Positions 48,750 to 60,182 of a stretch of DNA of 64,000 nt are shown here, piece after piece (position 1 is the first letter of the stretch; each line of letters starts with the position of its first letter). The DNA comes from Sipunculus nudus. Lineage: Eukaryota > Annelida > Sipuncula > Golfingiida > Sipunculidae. A model generated the notes under the pieces. The model was not told where the DNA came from and ran no database searches. It saw only the letters and a list, made by a program, of their open reading frames with translations. The stretch is from assembly GCA_026874595.1 (NCBI GenBank), contig CM049306.1, forward strand, positions 108,833,142 through 108,897,141, given 5' to 3'. The translations under genes were made by a program, and so were the position numbers.

Positions 48750-51700
48750 GTACGTGGACTGGCCTTTCTGCGTCACTGAACACGCGTTAATATACATGTA
48801 ATGGCTCCAAGAAACCCGGTGTGTGATATATTGAAATGTATCCAATATATATGATATCCATATACCCACAGATACCCACAGGCTGATTTCTACAAAGACC
48901 CTTCTCAAAAACATAGTTGGTTTTTTTAAGCTCAGCTGACTGAAAGTCATCTGAGCTATAAAGATCACTCTTTGTCCGGCGTCCGTCCGTCTGTCTGTCC
49001 GTTAACCAGGCACAAATCGTAACCGCTGGAACTGAAATTTTCTTACTTCAAATCTAGGGAGGGCTATGAAATCAGGTCTCTGTTACCCATAACCTCTGAG
49101 CTATGAGGCTCCGAATTACCCCCCAGAATAATAGAAAATTTGATACAAAAGCTCAAGTATCTGAACAACTAATGCATTGATCACCATGATTTTTTTGCAT
49201 GGATATTGATCATAGGGTGTTTCTTTAGCGTCTGCTGATTGGTGGCGCTACCTGCATTTTTCGATTTTTTACGATTTTTTTTTCTCTGTTTCTGAGACCT
49301 AAAAAGATACAGTCATCCGTTAACAGGGCACAAATCTTAACGACTGACTCTAAAATCTTCTTTCTTGACATCCAGGGAGGTCCATGAAAGGTCTCCTTGG
49401 AAACCTGAAAAAGGTCTCTGTTACCCATATCCTTCAAGCTATGGGGCTCCAAAATATCCCACAGAATAATGGAAAATTTGATTCAAAAACTCAAGTATCT
49501 GATCAACTATTGCAATGATCACTATGAGTTTTTGCATGGATATTAGTAATTAAAAATGTTTCACCAGTTTCTGCAGACTGGTGGCGCCACCTGCATTTTT
49601 CGATTTTTTACGATTTTTTCTCTCTATTTTTGAGACCTTAAAAGATGCAGTCATCCGTTAACAGGGCACATTTCTTCACGACTGAACCTAGAATCTTTTA
49701 TCTTGACATCCAGGAAGGTCCATGAAAGGTCACCTTTGAAATCTGAAATTAGATCTCTGTTACCCATATCCTTCAAGCTATGGGGCTCCTAAGTATCCCC
49801 AGATTAATGGGAAATTTGATACAAAAACTCAAGTATCTAAACAACTATTGCATTGATCACCATGATTCGTTGCATGGATATTGATAATTGAATGTTGCAT
49901 CAGTTTCTGAAGATTGGTGGCGCCATCGGCATTTTTCGATTTGTTATGATTTTTTTTCATTATTTTCGAGACCTTTAAAGATGCAGTCATCTGTTAACAG
50001 GGCACAGATTGTAACGAAATTAGGTCTCAGTTACCCATATCCTCTGAAGTATATGGATATTGATAATTGAATGTTGCATCAGTTTCTGAAGATTGGTGGC
50101 GCCATCGGCATTTTTCGATTTGTTATGATTTTTTTTCATTATTTTCGAGACCTTTAAAGATGCAGTCATCTGTTAACAGGGCACAGATTGTAACGACTGG
50201 ACCTAGAATCTTTCATCTTGTTATGCGGCGAGGCCCATTCTTGGAAACCTGAAATTAGGTCTAAGATGCCCATATCCTTTAAGCTATTGCGTTCAAAGTA
50301 TCCCGCAGAAAAATGGAAAATGTGATACAAAAACTCATGTATCTGAACAACTAATGCATTGATCATCATGATATTTTGCATTGATATTGATCATGGGTGT
50401 TTGATCAGTTTCGGCAGACTGGCCCCGCCACCAGCATTTTTCAATTTTTAACAAATTTTTTTCTCTATTTTTGAGACCTTCAAGATGCAGTTATCTGTTA
50501 ACAGAGCACACATCGTAACGACTTTACCTAGAATCATCTATCTTGACATGCGGGAAGGCCCATTAAAATTCTCCTTTGAAACCTGAAATTAGGTCTCAGT
50601 TACCCATATCCTCTGAAGTATGCTCAACTTGAATGGGGATACCATCTACAATATTTGGCATTGATAAAATTCCTTTTTTGAATGTTTACTGTCAGCTGAG
50701 CGTCATGACCCCTGAGTAACTTATTAATATCACACACGGACAGGTAAATGTAAAGTAATTATTTTTAATGTAAAAAGTAAGCAACACGTATTATTTGTAT
50801 GCAATATATGTGATATCCATACACCCACAGATACCCACAGGCTGATTTCTACAAAGACGCTTCTCATAAACATAGTTTTTTTTAATACCACACATGCACA
50901 GGTAAATGTGAAGTAATTGTTATTTAATGCAAAAAGTAAACAACATGTGTTATAAAAATTTAAAAGATTTCATGAATCTTGCTAAACCTAATGACCTTTG
51001 TCAGAATCACGTGATTATTAATTCAGCCATTTTGCAGAATCATCTATAAACAGGTAAATGCAGAAAAAATATCTATTTCTTTAGTTGAAATAAAACTTGT
51101 TTTGAAAAAGAAATCGTATTAAAGCGGACGAGCTTTTCAAAGTCACGTCACCGGTAAGCTGTTAGCCATTTTCAGTAACACCTTTTTTTATAAATAACAA
51201 ACGCAAACAGGTTAACATAGAGTATTTTAATGTACAGAATCCAACATTTATAAATAAATCTATATAATTAATGAAGCGAAACCTTTTTTAAAGGAAAATT
51301 ACAAACATAATTGGGAACGTACGGAATAACGCGGAAAACACGCGCAAGCTATCAAATTGCAGTTTAGCGTATAATAATGACAGCTACAACTTTGAAGATT
51401 AACACCTAGTTTATTTGCATAGCTCGCTTTAATAATTATCAGCTTATTAGCTATTATATATGTTCACATTCAATTTTATATTCAATTAAACAAAATTGAA
51501 TTTGAGAACGTCCATTGGCTCCTTATCACAGTGTCGTGCCTTTTTGCTATTTTATACATATCTGCAATACTGCTTTTTGTTGTTATTTGAGAAAGTTTGC
51601 GATATTAATTAACTTTAAATTATCATGTCTAATGACAAAATTATATTCCCTTTAATTAGCAAAATGTGTGTGTGTGGGGGGGGGGGGGGGGGGCATAACA

Positions 51701-54700
51701 TGGTATGTCCCCGGCTGAAAATAAAAAATATGTCATATTTTTTAAGGTTTCGACATAAAGATGAGGAAGGAGCTGGAGAGAGGTATGAATATGCTGATCA
51801 ATCTTGAACTGTCTGTGAGCTACCATTACATGGAAATGGTGAGTTTTGTCTGTTTTGGTCCATTAAATCACTGCATGTCATAATTGATTTTTTATCATAA
51901 TAGTTTATTATAAACCGTACCTTGCATAGAATAAGCTGCAGCTGCTAAGGTAATTATAAACAAGATAATCATCCCCGTAATTTGTTCATATTACATTGTA
52001 CGCACAAGGATGAGACTTAAAATAGAATGAATATGAAAAACCAAGGCATCACAAGGTGTGATTGCTACAGTACCGCCAAGAAGCCGGTAAATTAAAGGAA
52101 ACTTGAATGGTTCAGGTCTTTCATCTCAGTTTTCATATCATGTATGGCATTCATGGGTAGTTCGCAACAAGTTATCCCTTAGGCCATGTGTTCCACCGTC
52201 TAAGATCTGTAATTTCTATTTTTTCTCTCTATTTCAGCCTGGGGCATTCTTTTATTTTCTTAAGCATTTTGTGTTAATTTTTGTTGTTTGGCATAACAGT
52301 TGTGTGATTGTTCCATTGAATCAAAAAATTATTTTTACTTTTCTTTCTCCTCAGGATTAACTGAAACCTCAAATTTCGAATTAATTATTAAAGCGGCTGT
52401 GAAATAAGTATTTAGAAAAGAATCGGAGTGTGGACAAATTTCAGGACGTAGGCTTTGTGTAAAAAAAGCTGCCAAACCTAACGGTTTAATACTATGTGAC
52501 AGAATACGTTTAACTGAAACCATGTTTTAAAATTATTAAACTTTTTTTTATTTAAATACAATTTGTTGGGAATGCTGCAGCCATGGTAGTCAGGTGACCC
52601 GATTACAAGTGAACCTGATTATTGGCCTTTATTTAGCGTTTGGATCAAAAGCTCTGCCCACTTCAGAGTTTAACACTATTAACTGGTGGTCATGGAAAAG
52701 GGCCTAATTATAAATAAATAATCACTTATTATTTATATTAGGCTGCGAAATATTGTGAACTTTTGGCCTTTAAAAGAGCCGAATGACTATAATAACAATT
52801 GTATTAGATTTTGCCTATCAAATTTATGATAAGAACTTGCCTATTAATACCCAAAATAACAGTAAGGTTTTAAAATTTTTTTGCGCTATTTTATATTTTT
52901 AAACCATTAGGTTTAAAATATGATTTTTAAAATTTGAAATAAAGTTCAATTATTAATTTTAATTGATTCAACATATCAAAATAAGGTTAAGTGGTAGCTC
53001 GAATTCAATTAACACGCCACATTTTTCCACATAACCTTAACCCTTTACATTACTCCATTATATTTTTTAAATATCTTAGTTTATTTAATTGAAGATTTCA
53101 TGCCTTTTGGACACTTTTCTGAGGGGATTGTTTTGAAATATCTGTATGATTTATTTTAACAGAAAATAGCATAAACCCTAATAAAGATGGGGGTGCAACC
53201 AAACTTAAAATTCCAGGATTGGCCCAAAGACTAACTTGCCATTTTAAAGAGTTTAGAGTGGGGACTGCACGAATATAAATACAATGTCTTGAGTTTCACA
53301 CCTACGCGATACCGGATCTATAAGCGCATTTAATGACAATCATATGCGTGTTTTTATACTTCTTTTATTTTAGCTTTAAAGGTCAGAAAAGTTAAAACCT
53401 GTGTTGATATAAGTTTGAAAAGGATTGAATGATCTATATATTAATAGCGTGAGGCGATTTTTGTAATTTTCCGTATCTCCTCTGATACCACCGTACGGAT
53501 TGCCGTGAATTTCGACATACATATATGCTTTGGGTTTGTCCGAAAAGATTCCACCCACTTTTCTTTACAATATTTGCGTATTACGTGCATAATTAATAAT
53601 TTAATATATATTTGCTCCCCCGCGGGCGCCTCTTTTCTTTGTGTCTTCGAGCCCGGTTACATAATGGCCACTGCGTATGTGATGGCGGGACAGGGTTTTA
53701 CTCCGGGGGCCTCATTTGGGGTTTTCTTATATTTGCGGTCACCGGCCCGAAATAATCCCCATCGGCGATCTTTTCTCATCTTTGAAAGAATTGTTTTGCA
53801 GGCCTTCCTGCGACCGGGGGGGGGGTTGCAAAAAGAGAGCTCCTTCACATGACCTGATATGCTTGAGTGCACATCTACCGTGTAACAGGAAAAAAGTGAT
53901 GGTTAGGCCAAAAAAAAAAAGGTTTGATTCTCAGGCATTTTTTCAGAACCTGTGCGAGCGGGCGATATTTTACCTTTGTTTTGTATGTTTCGATAAAAAT
54001 GTCATATGATCAGGGAAAAGTATGAAAATAACAGATTTGTTTTGTTAAGCAGGCAAAAGCACTCTATAACAAAAGAAATCTGATCAAAATTGTATTATTT
54101 TATCTTCTTTAAAGATGAAAATCAAAATAACAATTTTGAAACATGCGGGGGGGGGGGGGGGTAAAATTGACGAATGCGGTGTCTAAGAACCAAACCCTTT
54201 TTTGGCCTTATACAATCACCGGTCGCACGAAGGCCAGGGCCTTGCATGAGATTGAGGTCCTTGACAAATATTCACCAACACATGTAGGCCTACCATGTGA
54301 CAGATGTAAAGAAATTGGTAACCAAATTCACATCTTGGTTGGTACAGTGTGATGTGTACACGTAGTGAGTGCCATTCTACATTACCAAAGTTGTATATAT
54401 ATAATATTGACTTAAAATGTTTTAAAATTCGAGATTTTTCCTCATTACAGCAGTTACAAATGTAAATCTACTGTAAAATTGTAAATTTAATCAGTTTGTG
54501 CTGGTAATAGTTCCTTTTACATGCAGGTGCCATGGCATTTCATTTTCAATGATGTTTATGTAATACTCTTTGTTTTGAAAGACTTTTTCTTTCATTCAGT
54601 ATGTATGCTTACTGCGTATAAGTCATGGCCATCATTGTAACTATTTCCACAAATAAAGTTGTTTTTCTTTGCATTTTCGTCTAAGGTCTATTTCTTGAAC

Positions 54701-55796
54701 AGTTTCTTTTGTATGTATATGTGATATTATAGATCAGTTTCTCATGTCACATGGTATATGTGTAGGTGACTATTTGTCAAAGACCCCGACCACATTTTAG
54801 GGACTGGCTTAATTCGAGAGACCGTGTGCCACTGTACTCTGATCCGAAACAATCCCGAAAGATTTTTACCCACAACACTATACATATAATGGAACTATAT
54901 ATTAATAGCGTAAGGCGATTTGTGTGATTTTCCGAATCTCCGGATTTTCGATGGATTTTCGATACCACCGTACGGATCGTCGTGTTCGCTCCAAACCGTG
55001 CGTAGCACGGGTAATTGCTAGTATTATTTGAATGATGAATCAAACTTTGATCATCATGAGGATGTTATCGACATGTGGTACTCATGTAATCTGAGAAAGG
55101 GTAGTTCTTTACTCTCGATACATTTTCATATCATACTATACTTCCCTCCGATGACTGTACTTTCAGGCGCAGTACTTCGGTCGTCCAGACAACGGCTACC
55201 GCGGGCTCCACAAGTTCTTCTCGAAGATCTCTGCTGAAAAGCGCGAGCACGGAATGAAGATTATCGAGTACGTCTACAAACGCCAGGGAAACGTAGAGCT
55301 GACACAAGTAAACGTATGTACTAACTTGTCCAACTGGCCCTCAGCCTTTGCAGAGAGACAACTGCACTTATATGTTTAAAATCTAAACAAAAGTTTTTGT
55401 CAGAAAACTTTAGACATTTTTCGAAAGTTCAGAGTTGATGTCTCATCTCAAAACATAATTTTCTTGTCATTTGTATGTTAATAGAATTTCATGTATTTTA
55501 TTTAATAATATCTCCACTTCAACGATAGTGTGGGGATAGTCAGCGTCCTTGGAAAAACCGAGGCAGCTTTGTCCCGTTGTAAATATTATCTTTCATGCTT
55601 TTTCCAGGTGATGTCTTTCAAACCTTTTCTTGCCGAGGCCAGGAAGGAATACAAACAAAGTGACAATAGAACATACACTGAACCATTGGAGTCTATAATC
55701 ATGGCTGAGTACATGGAACAGGTCATACACGAGAAGTTGCTGGCAGTCCACGAGAGGGCCCGTAAGGAAGACAAAAAGGTCAAGCAGGACCCTCAC
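48692..55796 (+). CDS. Secreted ferritin FerB, mixed H/L-type, last exon not found
   Basis: Exons 48692-48749, 51747-51838, 55167-55313 and 55608-55796 have the same lengths and phases as FerA (58, 92, 147, 189 nt) and give 162 codons without a stop. Signal peptide MKVYIVLALLALAAQA. Glu27, Tyr34, Glu61, His65 and Glu107 equivalents are E40, Y47, E74, H78 and E136, but the Glu62 position is K75. That lysine matches the substitution in vertebrate L chains, where it pairs with Glu107, so ferroxidase activity is probably impaired. The exon with helices D and E is not convincingly present in the remaining 8.2 kb, although FerA needs only 1.7 kb to reach it. It may be a functional L-like paralogue with a distant last exon or a truncated pseudogene. 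Confidence 0.82.
48927..50725 (-). mobile_element. Tandem-repeat mobile element, copy 2
   Basis: One end is a hairpin (AGCTCA-GC-TGACT, loop GAA, AGTCA-TC-TGAGCT; 48929-48957) followed by GTCCGTCCGTCTGTCTGTCC. The other end, near 50630-50720, is the reverse complement of the left end of copy 1 and includes GGTATCCCCATTCAA in that orientation. It lies in FerB intron 1. Confidence 0.65.
48990..50640. repeat. ~335-bp tandem repeat array inside copy 2
   Basis: The word TCATCCGTTAACAGGGCACA or a close variant starts units at about 49315, 49652, 49988, 50167 and 50488, giving periods of 337, 336, 179 and 321. The 179-bp unit has an internal deletion. Most units contain GGTGGCGCCACC-like palindromes followed by CTGCATTTTTCGATTTTTTA. 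Confidence 0.85.
51747..51838 (+). CDS. FerB exon: helix A
   Basis: Phase 1 to 0, 92 nt, acceptor TTTTTTTAAG, donor GTGAGT. Reads GFDIKMRKELERG then NLELSVSYHYMEM. Much more diverged from FerA than exon 1, but length, phase and the E...Y pair are kept. Confidence 0.85.
51839..53432 (+). other. FerB intron 3, first part
   Basis: AT-rich, no recognisable feature. A poly-G run lies just upstream at 51677-51692 in the preceding intron. Confidence 0.4.
53433..55021 (+). mobile_element. Helitron-like non-autonomous element
   Basis: The 5' end TCTATATATTAATAGCG follows an A. The 3' end has the hairpin CCGTGC-GTA-GCACGG (54996-55010) followed by GTAATTG and CTAG, then a T. These are the TC...hairpin-CTAG termini and A|T insertion site of Helitrons. 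A second copy of the first 90 bases occurs internally at about 54895, so it may be two nested elements. A GC-rich 260-bp stretch (53610-53870) inside could be captured host sequence. No Rep/helicase is seen. Confidence 0.7.
54146..54162. repeat. poly-G tract
   Basis: Homopolymer run inside the Helitron-like element. Confidence 0.9.
55167..55313 (+). CDS. FerB exon: helix B with E-to-K change
   Basis: 147 nt, about 88% identical to FerA by hand count. SAEKREHGMKI replaces SAEEREHGMKF. Acceptor ACTTTCAG, donor GTATGT. Confidence 0.92.
55608..55796 (+). CDS. FerB exon: helix C
   Basis: 189 nt, ends KQDPH before GTACGT, as in FerA. Holds AEYMEQVIHEKLLAVH with the Glu107 equivalent. Confidence 0.92.
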
Positions 55797-56443
55797 GTAC
55801 GTCCTTTATCATTACGTTTGTTGAGTGTTACTGGGTGTCATTATTACCACGATTATCATTACTATAACTATTATTATCAATATATAAACTATTCTACAAC
55901 GGGCTTCCACCAGATGTGACCAAATTACATTGTCAAACCCGATGTAGAAATGAGAGAAAAAGAAGAAGTGAATAAGTAAATCAGAAGTTAACTAAAACAT
56001 TTCTTACAAAATGCTAAAGTGAAGAAACGCCTCAAGTAAAGGTTGTCATTGTAATATCTTCTTGGACATCTGAAATAAACCACTGTGTCCAAGATTCTGC
56101 AAGATATGTAGGACAGTGTGACCTATATTCTGTGAACTGTTAAAAAATCTTAGTTTCCTATTAGTCATCAGATGGACACAAATCGTACCAGTTGAATTCA
56201 GAAACTTCTAACTTAGCATCTAGGGGAATCCTGATTAAACCTGGTCACTGTATCCAAATTTCTAAGGACTATCGGCAAAAACCATGCTTTTTAACACTTC
56301 GGAAAACATTCTATCAATTGTCCAAATTTCCTTAACAAATATTTTGATCAGATAATACATGTTTCACCTGTATGTTAAATTAAGCTTAACGTCGTGATCC
56401 ATGAGCAAATTGTTTTTATAATGTTTCACTTCTAATGCTACAG

Positions 56444-56668
56444 CTTTTTGACAGTAATATTAAACATAAATTTCTGCCACCGGAGATGCCATATAGTACA
56501 TCAGACACAGGTATCACCAATACAAAACAGGTAACAACTGCAATCAATGTTTTTTTAAGGTTTATGAATGTAGATAAAAAAATGCCTGATAACAGGGTGA
56601 AAGTGGTAGCTTTCTGTAAAACAGTAGCCGTTTTTTTAAAACTTAAAAGCAAATTTGCTGTCATGTGA
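56444..56668 (+). CDS. Candidate FerB last exon (weak)
   Basis: A pyrimidine-rich tract with a CTAAT branch-like word and GCTACAG precede an open phase-0 frame of 74 codons ending in TGA. The start, LFDSN...KFLPPEM, has faint spacing similarity to LQDFLEGEFLTEQV, but the Gln141 equivalent is absent and the frame is 24 codons too long. It may be chance. Confidence 0.15.
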   Translation, partial: LFDSNIKHKFLPPEMPYSTSDTGITNTKQVTTAINVFLRFMNVDKKMPDNRVKVVAFCKTVAVFLKLKSKFAVM

Positions 56669-56801
56669 TAAATGACACTTTTAGCTTTTTTCCGATCAGT
56701 TATTTATTGATATAGCTTTACAAATTCCAAAGATATGAATACTTTTCTTCCCCTGTTCCGTAGTAATTTGCATATTTTAGCCTATTTATAAAAAACAAGG
56801 G

Positions 56802-58612
56802 ACCCATGGGTCACTGTGCTCAGCTGAAGTTGACCTAGAAGGTAAAAATCTAAAATAATATCAAATGGAGATAAAATCTAAGAGGAAGAGGTAATATAGG
56901 CTATGGTTGGTTTATATGATTTGTTTGTATTGATGAGCACGAAATTGTTGCAAATAATATTTTGTGACCTGACCATGTGTTCCCTAATGTTGAAACTGAA
57001 GCATGTGAACAGTTTGTGAACAAATGATCTGTACTATTACCATGATCATTTGTTGGCTTTTTGATTAACTGTTGACATTTCAGTAGTTTACACATTTGTT
57101 CAATTGAATCTATTTATTGTATAATATAAATTATTAAATATATATGTATTTTTTTATTTTATGAAATGTATACAGTTGAAATATAACTAATTAACAACAT
57201 ACATACAGGGCAAACAAAGCCTGATCTCCAATTCTGCTGAGGCAGGAAAATAATGAACATATGTTTGTATAAGATCATTTTTTTATCACATCAATTTTTT
57301 TTATTATAAGTTTATATTTCTATACATTTCCAATATAACATTTATATCTGAATATAAAAGTTGATTCATAATTCTCAATTGCATCATCATAAATCTCGAT
57401 CTTGTCAGATAACACCACATCATGCATACAAATGTTTATTTATTTTTTACCACAAAAATATGTCTTTTAAATCTGCAAAACAATAAATATATAAAAATAA
57501 TACTTGATTTAGATTTCACAATTTTAAATTATGTCTTTATTTATCCATAATGTACTTCATATTTTATCATCTTAAACATACTGATGGGTTTAATTATATT
57601 TGTTAAATTCATTTAAAAGAAAATTGATTTTTTTTAAAAATGCTACATTAACACCACATGGCATCTTCTGGATTACACCTTGAATTACTTTTTCAAGAAA
57701 TGTTTTTTGTATATTGGAGTGGAAACAGCATTATAATTAAGGAGATACAGTGAAAACAATAATAGTTAGTGCATAACACTTGGTAGATTGGGTTTGCGGG
57801 GGGGGGGGGGGGAGGGGGGGGATTGGGGTGGTGATATGAGAATAACTGTACACCTGTCACAGCAGGGGACCTCCCCAGTGACTGTAACAGATCAGAAACC
57901 CTGGCATTGCTGAATTCCAGTGACCTGGAGTGGGACCCTTCATCTGTAATCTGTAATCAAAGCTAATGACTACAATAGAGCCTCAAGAAAAAAATCAATA
58001 ACTAGCCTAATTTCAGGCTTTTATTTTCAAATTTCAGATTTAAACAAATTAAATACTTATTTTTACATGCTGTGAAAATTAAATCAATGGTACTTACAGG
58101 AAAAAACGTGCCATGGTCAAAGTTGGGCAAAATTTAAGGTACTGATTTTATTTTTTTTGCTAATAACTTAAACAATTTACAAAATTCAGATTTAATTTTG
58201 GGTAAACAATTGAATCTTAATTAAACATAGTTATATACTTGGGAAAATAGACTCTATTTTCAAAATATTATACTTAACGGACTTAATATCTGGCATGTAC
58301 ATAGGAACTATGTAGAGGAATATTCATGGTTAATAAGAGGAAAAACAGATGAGTGGTTTTGATATTAGGCAGTCCTGAAGTGTGAAAATAGGTTTTTAAT
58401 TTTAAAAAATGAAGTTTTTCCTTAATTTTTCAAAGGAAAGAAGTCATAAAGACCCAGTTTTCGGCTTAGTAGGAGATCTTGGGGACATCTAACATTATGC
58501 CGAATTTTGGATTCCTAGGTCCTACGGTTTCAAAACGTGCAACATCTACGGACGGACGGACAGCTAGACGGACGACGGACAATGGACCACGACTTTAGCT
58601 CAGATGACTATA
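56802..58612 (+). mobile_element. Tandem-repeat mobile element, copy 3 (diverged)
   Basis: The left end is GACCCATGGGTC...GCTCAGCTGA. The right end has GGACGGACGGACAGCTAGACGG followed by TAGCTCAGATGAC. The interior is AT-rich and non-coding with a poly-G block at 57798-57826. It shares ends with copies 1 and 2 but little of the interior. Confidence 0.5.
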
Positions 58613-60182
58613 TACACTGATAAGGCCGATAAGACCAGCCGTGACGTATGAAGTTTTAATGAAGTCTACAGTCTTTTAGTTGGAAAAAAACATAAAGGCG
58701 TTATTTTGCGATGAAGTCAGCAGATACATTTCCATTGCGATCAAACTCTCCGCAGAATCTTTAACGCTTAGACTATGTCTTCTGAGTACTTTTGTGTCGC
58801 ATCCTGATTGGTTAATCCCCTCAATTATTCCATATAGCCTCTTCCACAGGCTCCGATTGGCTTGCGGAGCGCCACCGTGTGTCTGTGTAAGAGACTATTA
58901 TTCCATATGGCTGCTAAATGGGCCGCCGTTTCCCATACAGACTAAAACACGGATGTCGCTAGCCGAGTGTCACACGTACATGACACTTGTAGCACGGGTA
59001 TCCCCCTAGTTGTTTTAAATGTATGTTTCATTCACGTCTCTGGTTGATATAAGGGAAGAGCGACAAGTAAAGATTTTTAAGCAGTATTTTTTTGTAAGTT
59101 TGTTGTATTGGTGCCCATATCACATATGATGCCATACAAACAAGGCCGCCGTATATACACTTTTTACTAAATTCGCTTACAATGCACGAAATATATTTAG
59201 CCATGATTTCAATTTGAGACGATTAGGTTGTTCTGCTGAAATATTTCCATAGGGTATTTTCTTGGTTTCGCAATAAAAAATACCATATAAACACAAAGCA
59301 AGAGCCACAGATGGAATTATTACAGTTTGGCAGGGCTGCATCATTAGTAAATGATAGAAACTGCAGTTTGCCTTGGTTTCATTATAGCTGCATGTTATTC
59401 ATTATGAGTTACCTCTGTTTATACTGTTAAGATTTCTTACAGGAGAGAGATTTCTAAATAAATGACACTTTCTATGTTAGAAATTGCTAGATGTTTCATT
59501 GAACCGTGGGACAAACATATATTATGTTATTTAACATGAAAAAAATATCAGTATGCGCATTTACTGGTCCTGTTTCAGTTATAGTTTAAATAAAATTCTA
59601 ATAAGGCATATATTAAAAGCCTAGTGATAAGCTATAAAAATTTAATCAACTGCTGAAGAAATTAAATTCTAGTGTGCTTTGACTAAGGAGTAAAGGGTGT
59701 ATGTCACCAAAAAAACCTTAGCAGTCCAGCGTCAACTAACATTACCGGATCGGAAGACATACATTGTTCGCCTTAGATTATGCATTTACATTGTAGAGTA
59801 CTTTTGTTTTAAACCTTTAAAATGCAATTTTTCTACTAAATTATCAAAGCACGATGTGTCTATGCCAATCCCCAGGATGAGAGAGATTATGAAAATCTCT
59901 CACTACTGTGCGGAGCGAACAATGATAATATCAAGTGGATTTAGGGTTTTGCCCTAGAGACAATATCAACTTTCGCTTAGTAGGATATAATTATAACCCC
60001 GTAAATAACAAATCAAAAAGACTTAGTGACTTTCATATTTCACTCGATGGATACTTTCCAGCCATATGCCATGGATTAATAAATGCAAGTTCCATAACGC
60101 TATTATTTTGGAAATAAATCTGTTATATTTCCTGACTTGATTGAGCTGGAAGAACTGGAAAAGATCATTTTGACTCACCAAA
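58613..60182. other. No recognised gene
   Basis: Contains two ATTGG (reverse CCAAT) boxes at about 58805-58860 and short open frames, none with recognisable domains. Confidence 0.4.

Noticed and set aside
53505-54009. Two overlapping frames in a GC-rich block
   Set aside because: They fall inside the Helitron-like element and run into a poly-G tract; no recognisable product.
58680-59009. 109-codon frame near CCAAT-like boxes
   Set aside because: No recognised domain and no splice or polyA support; the CCAAT words alone are too common.
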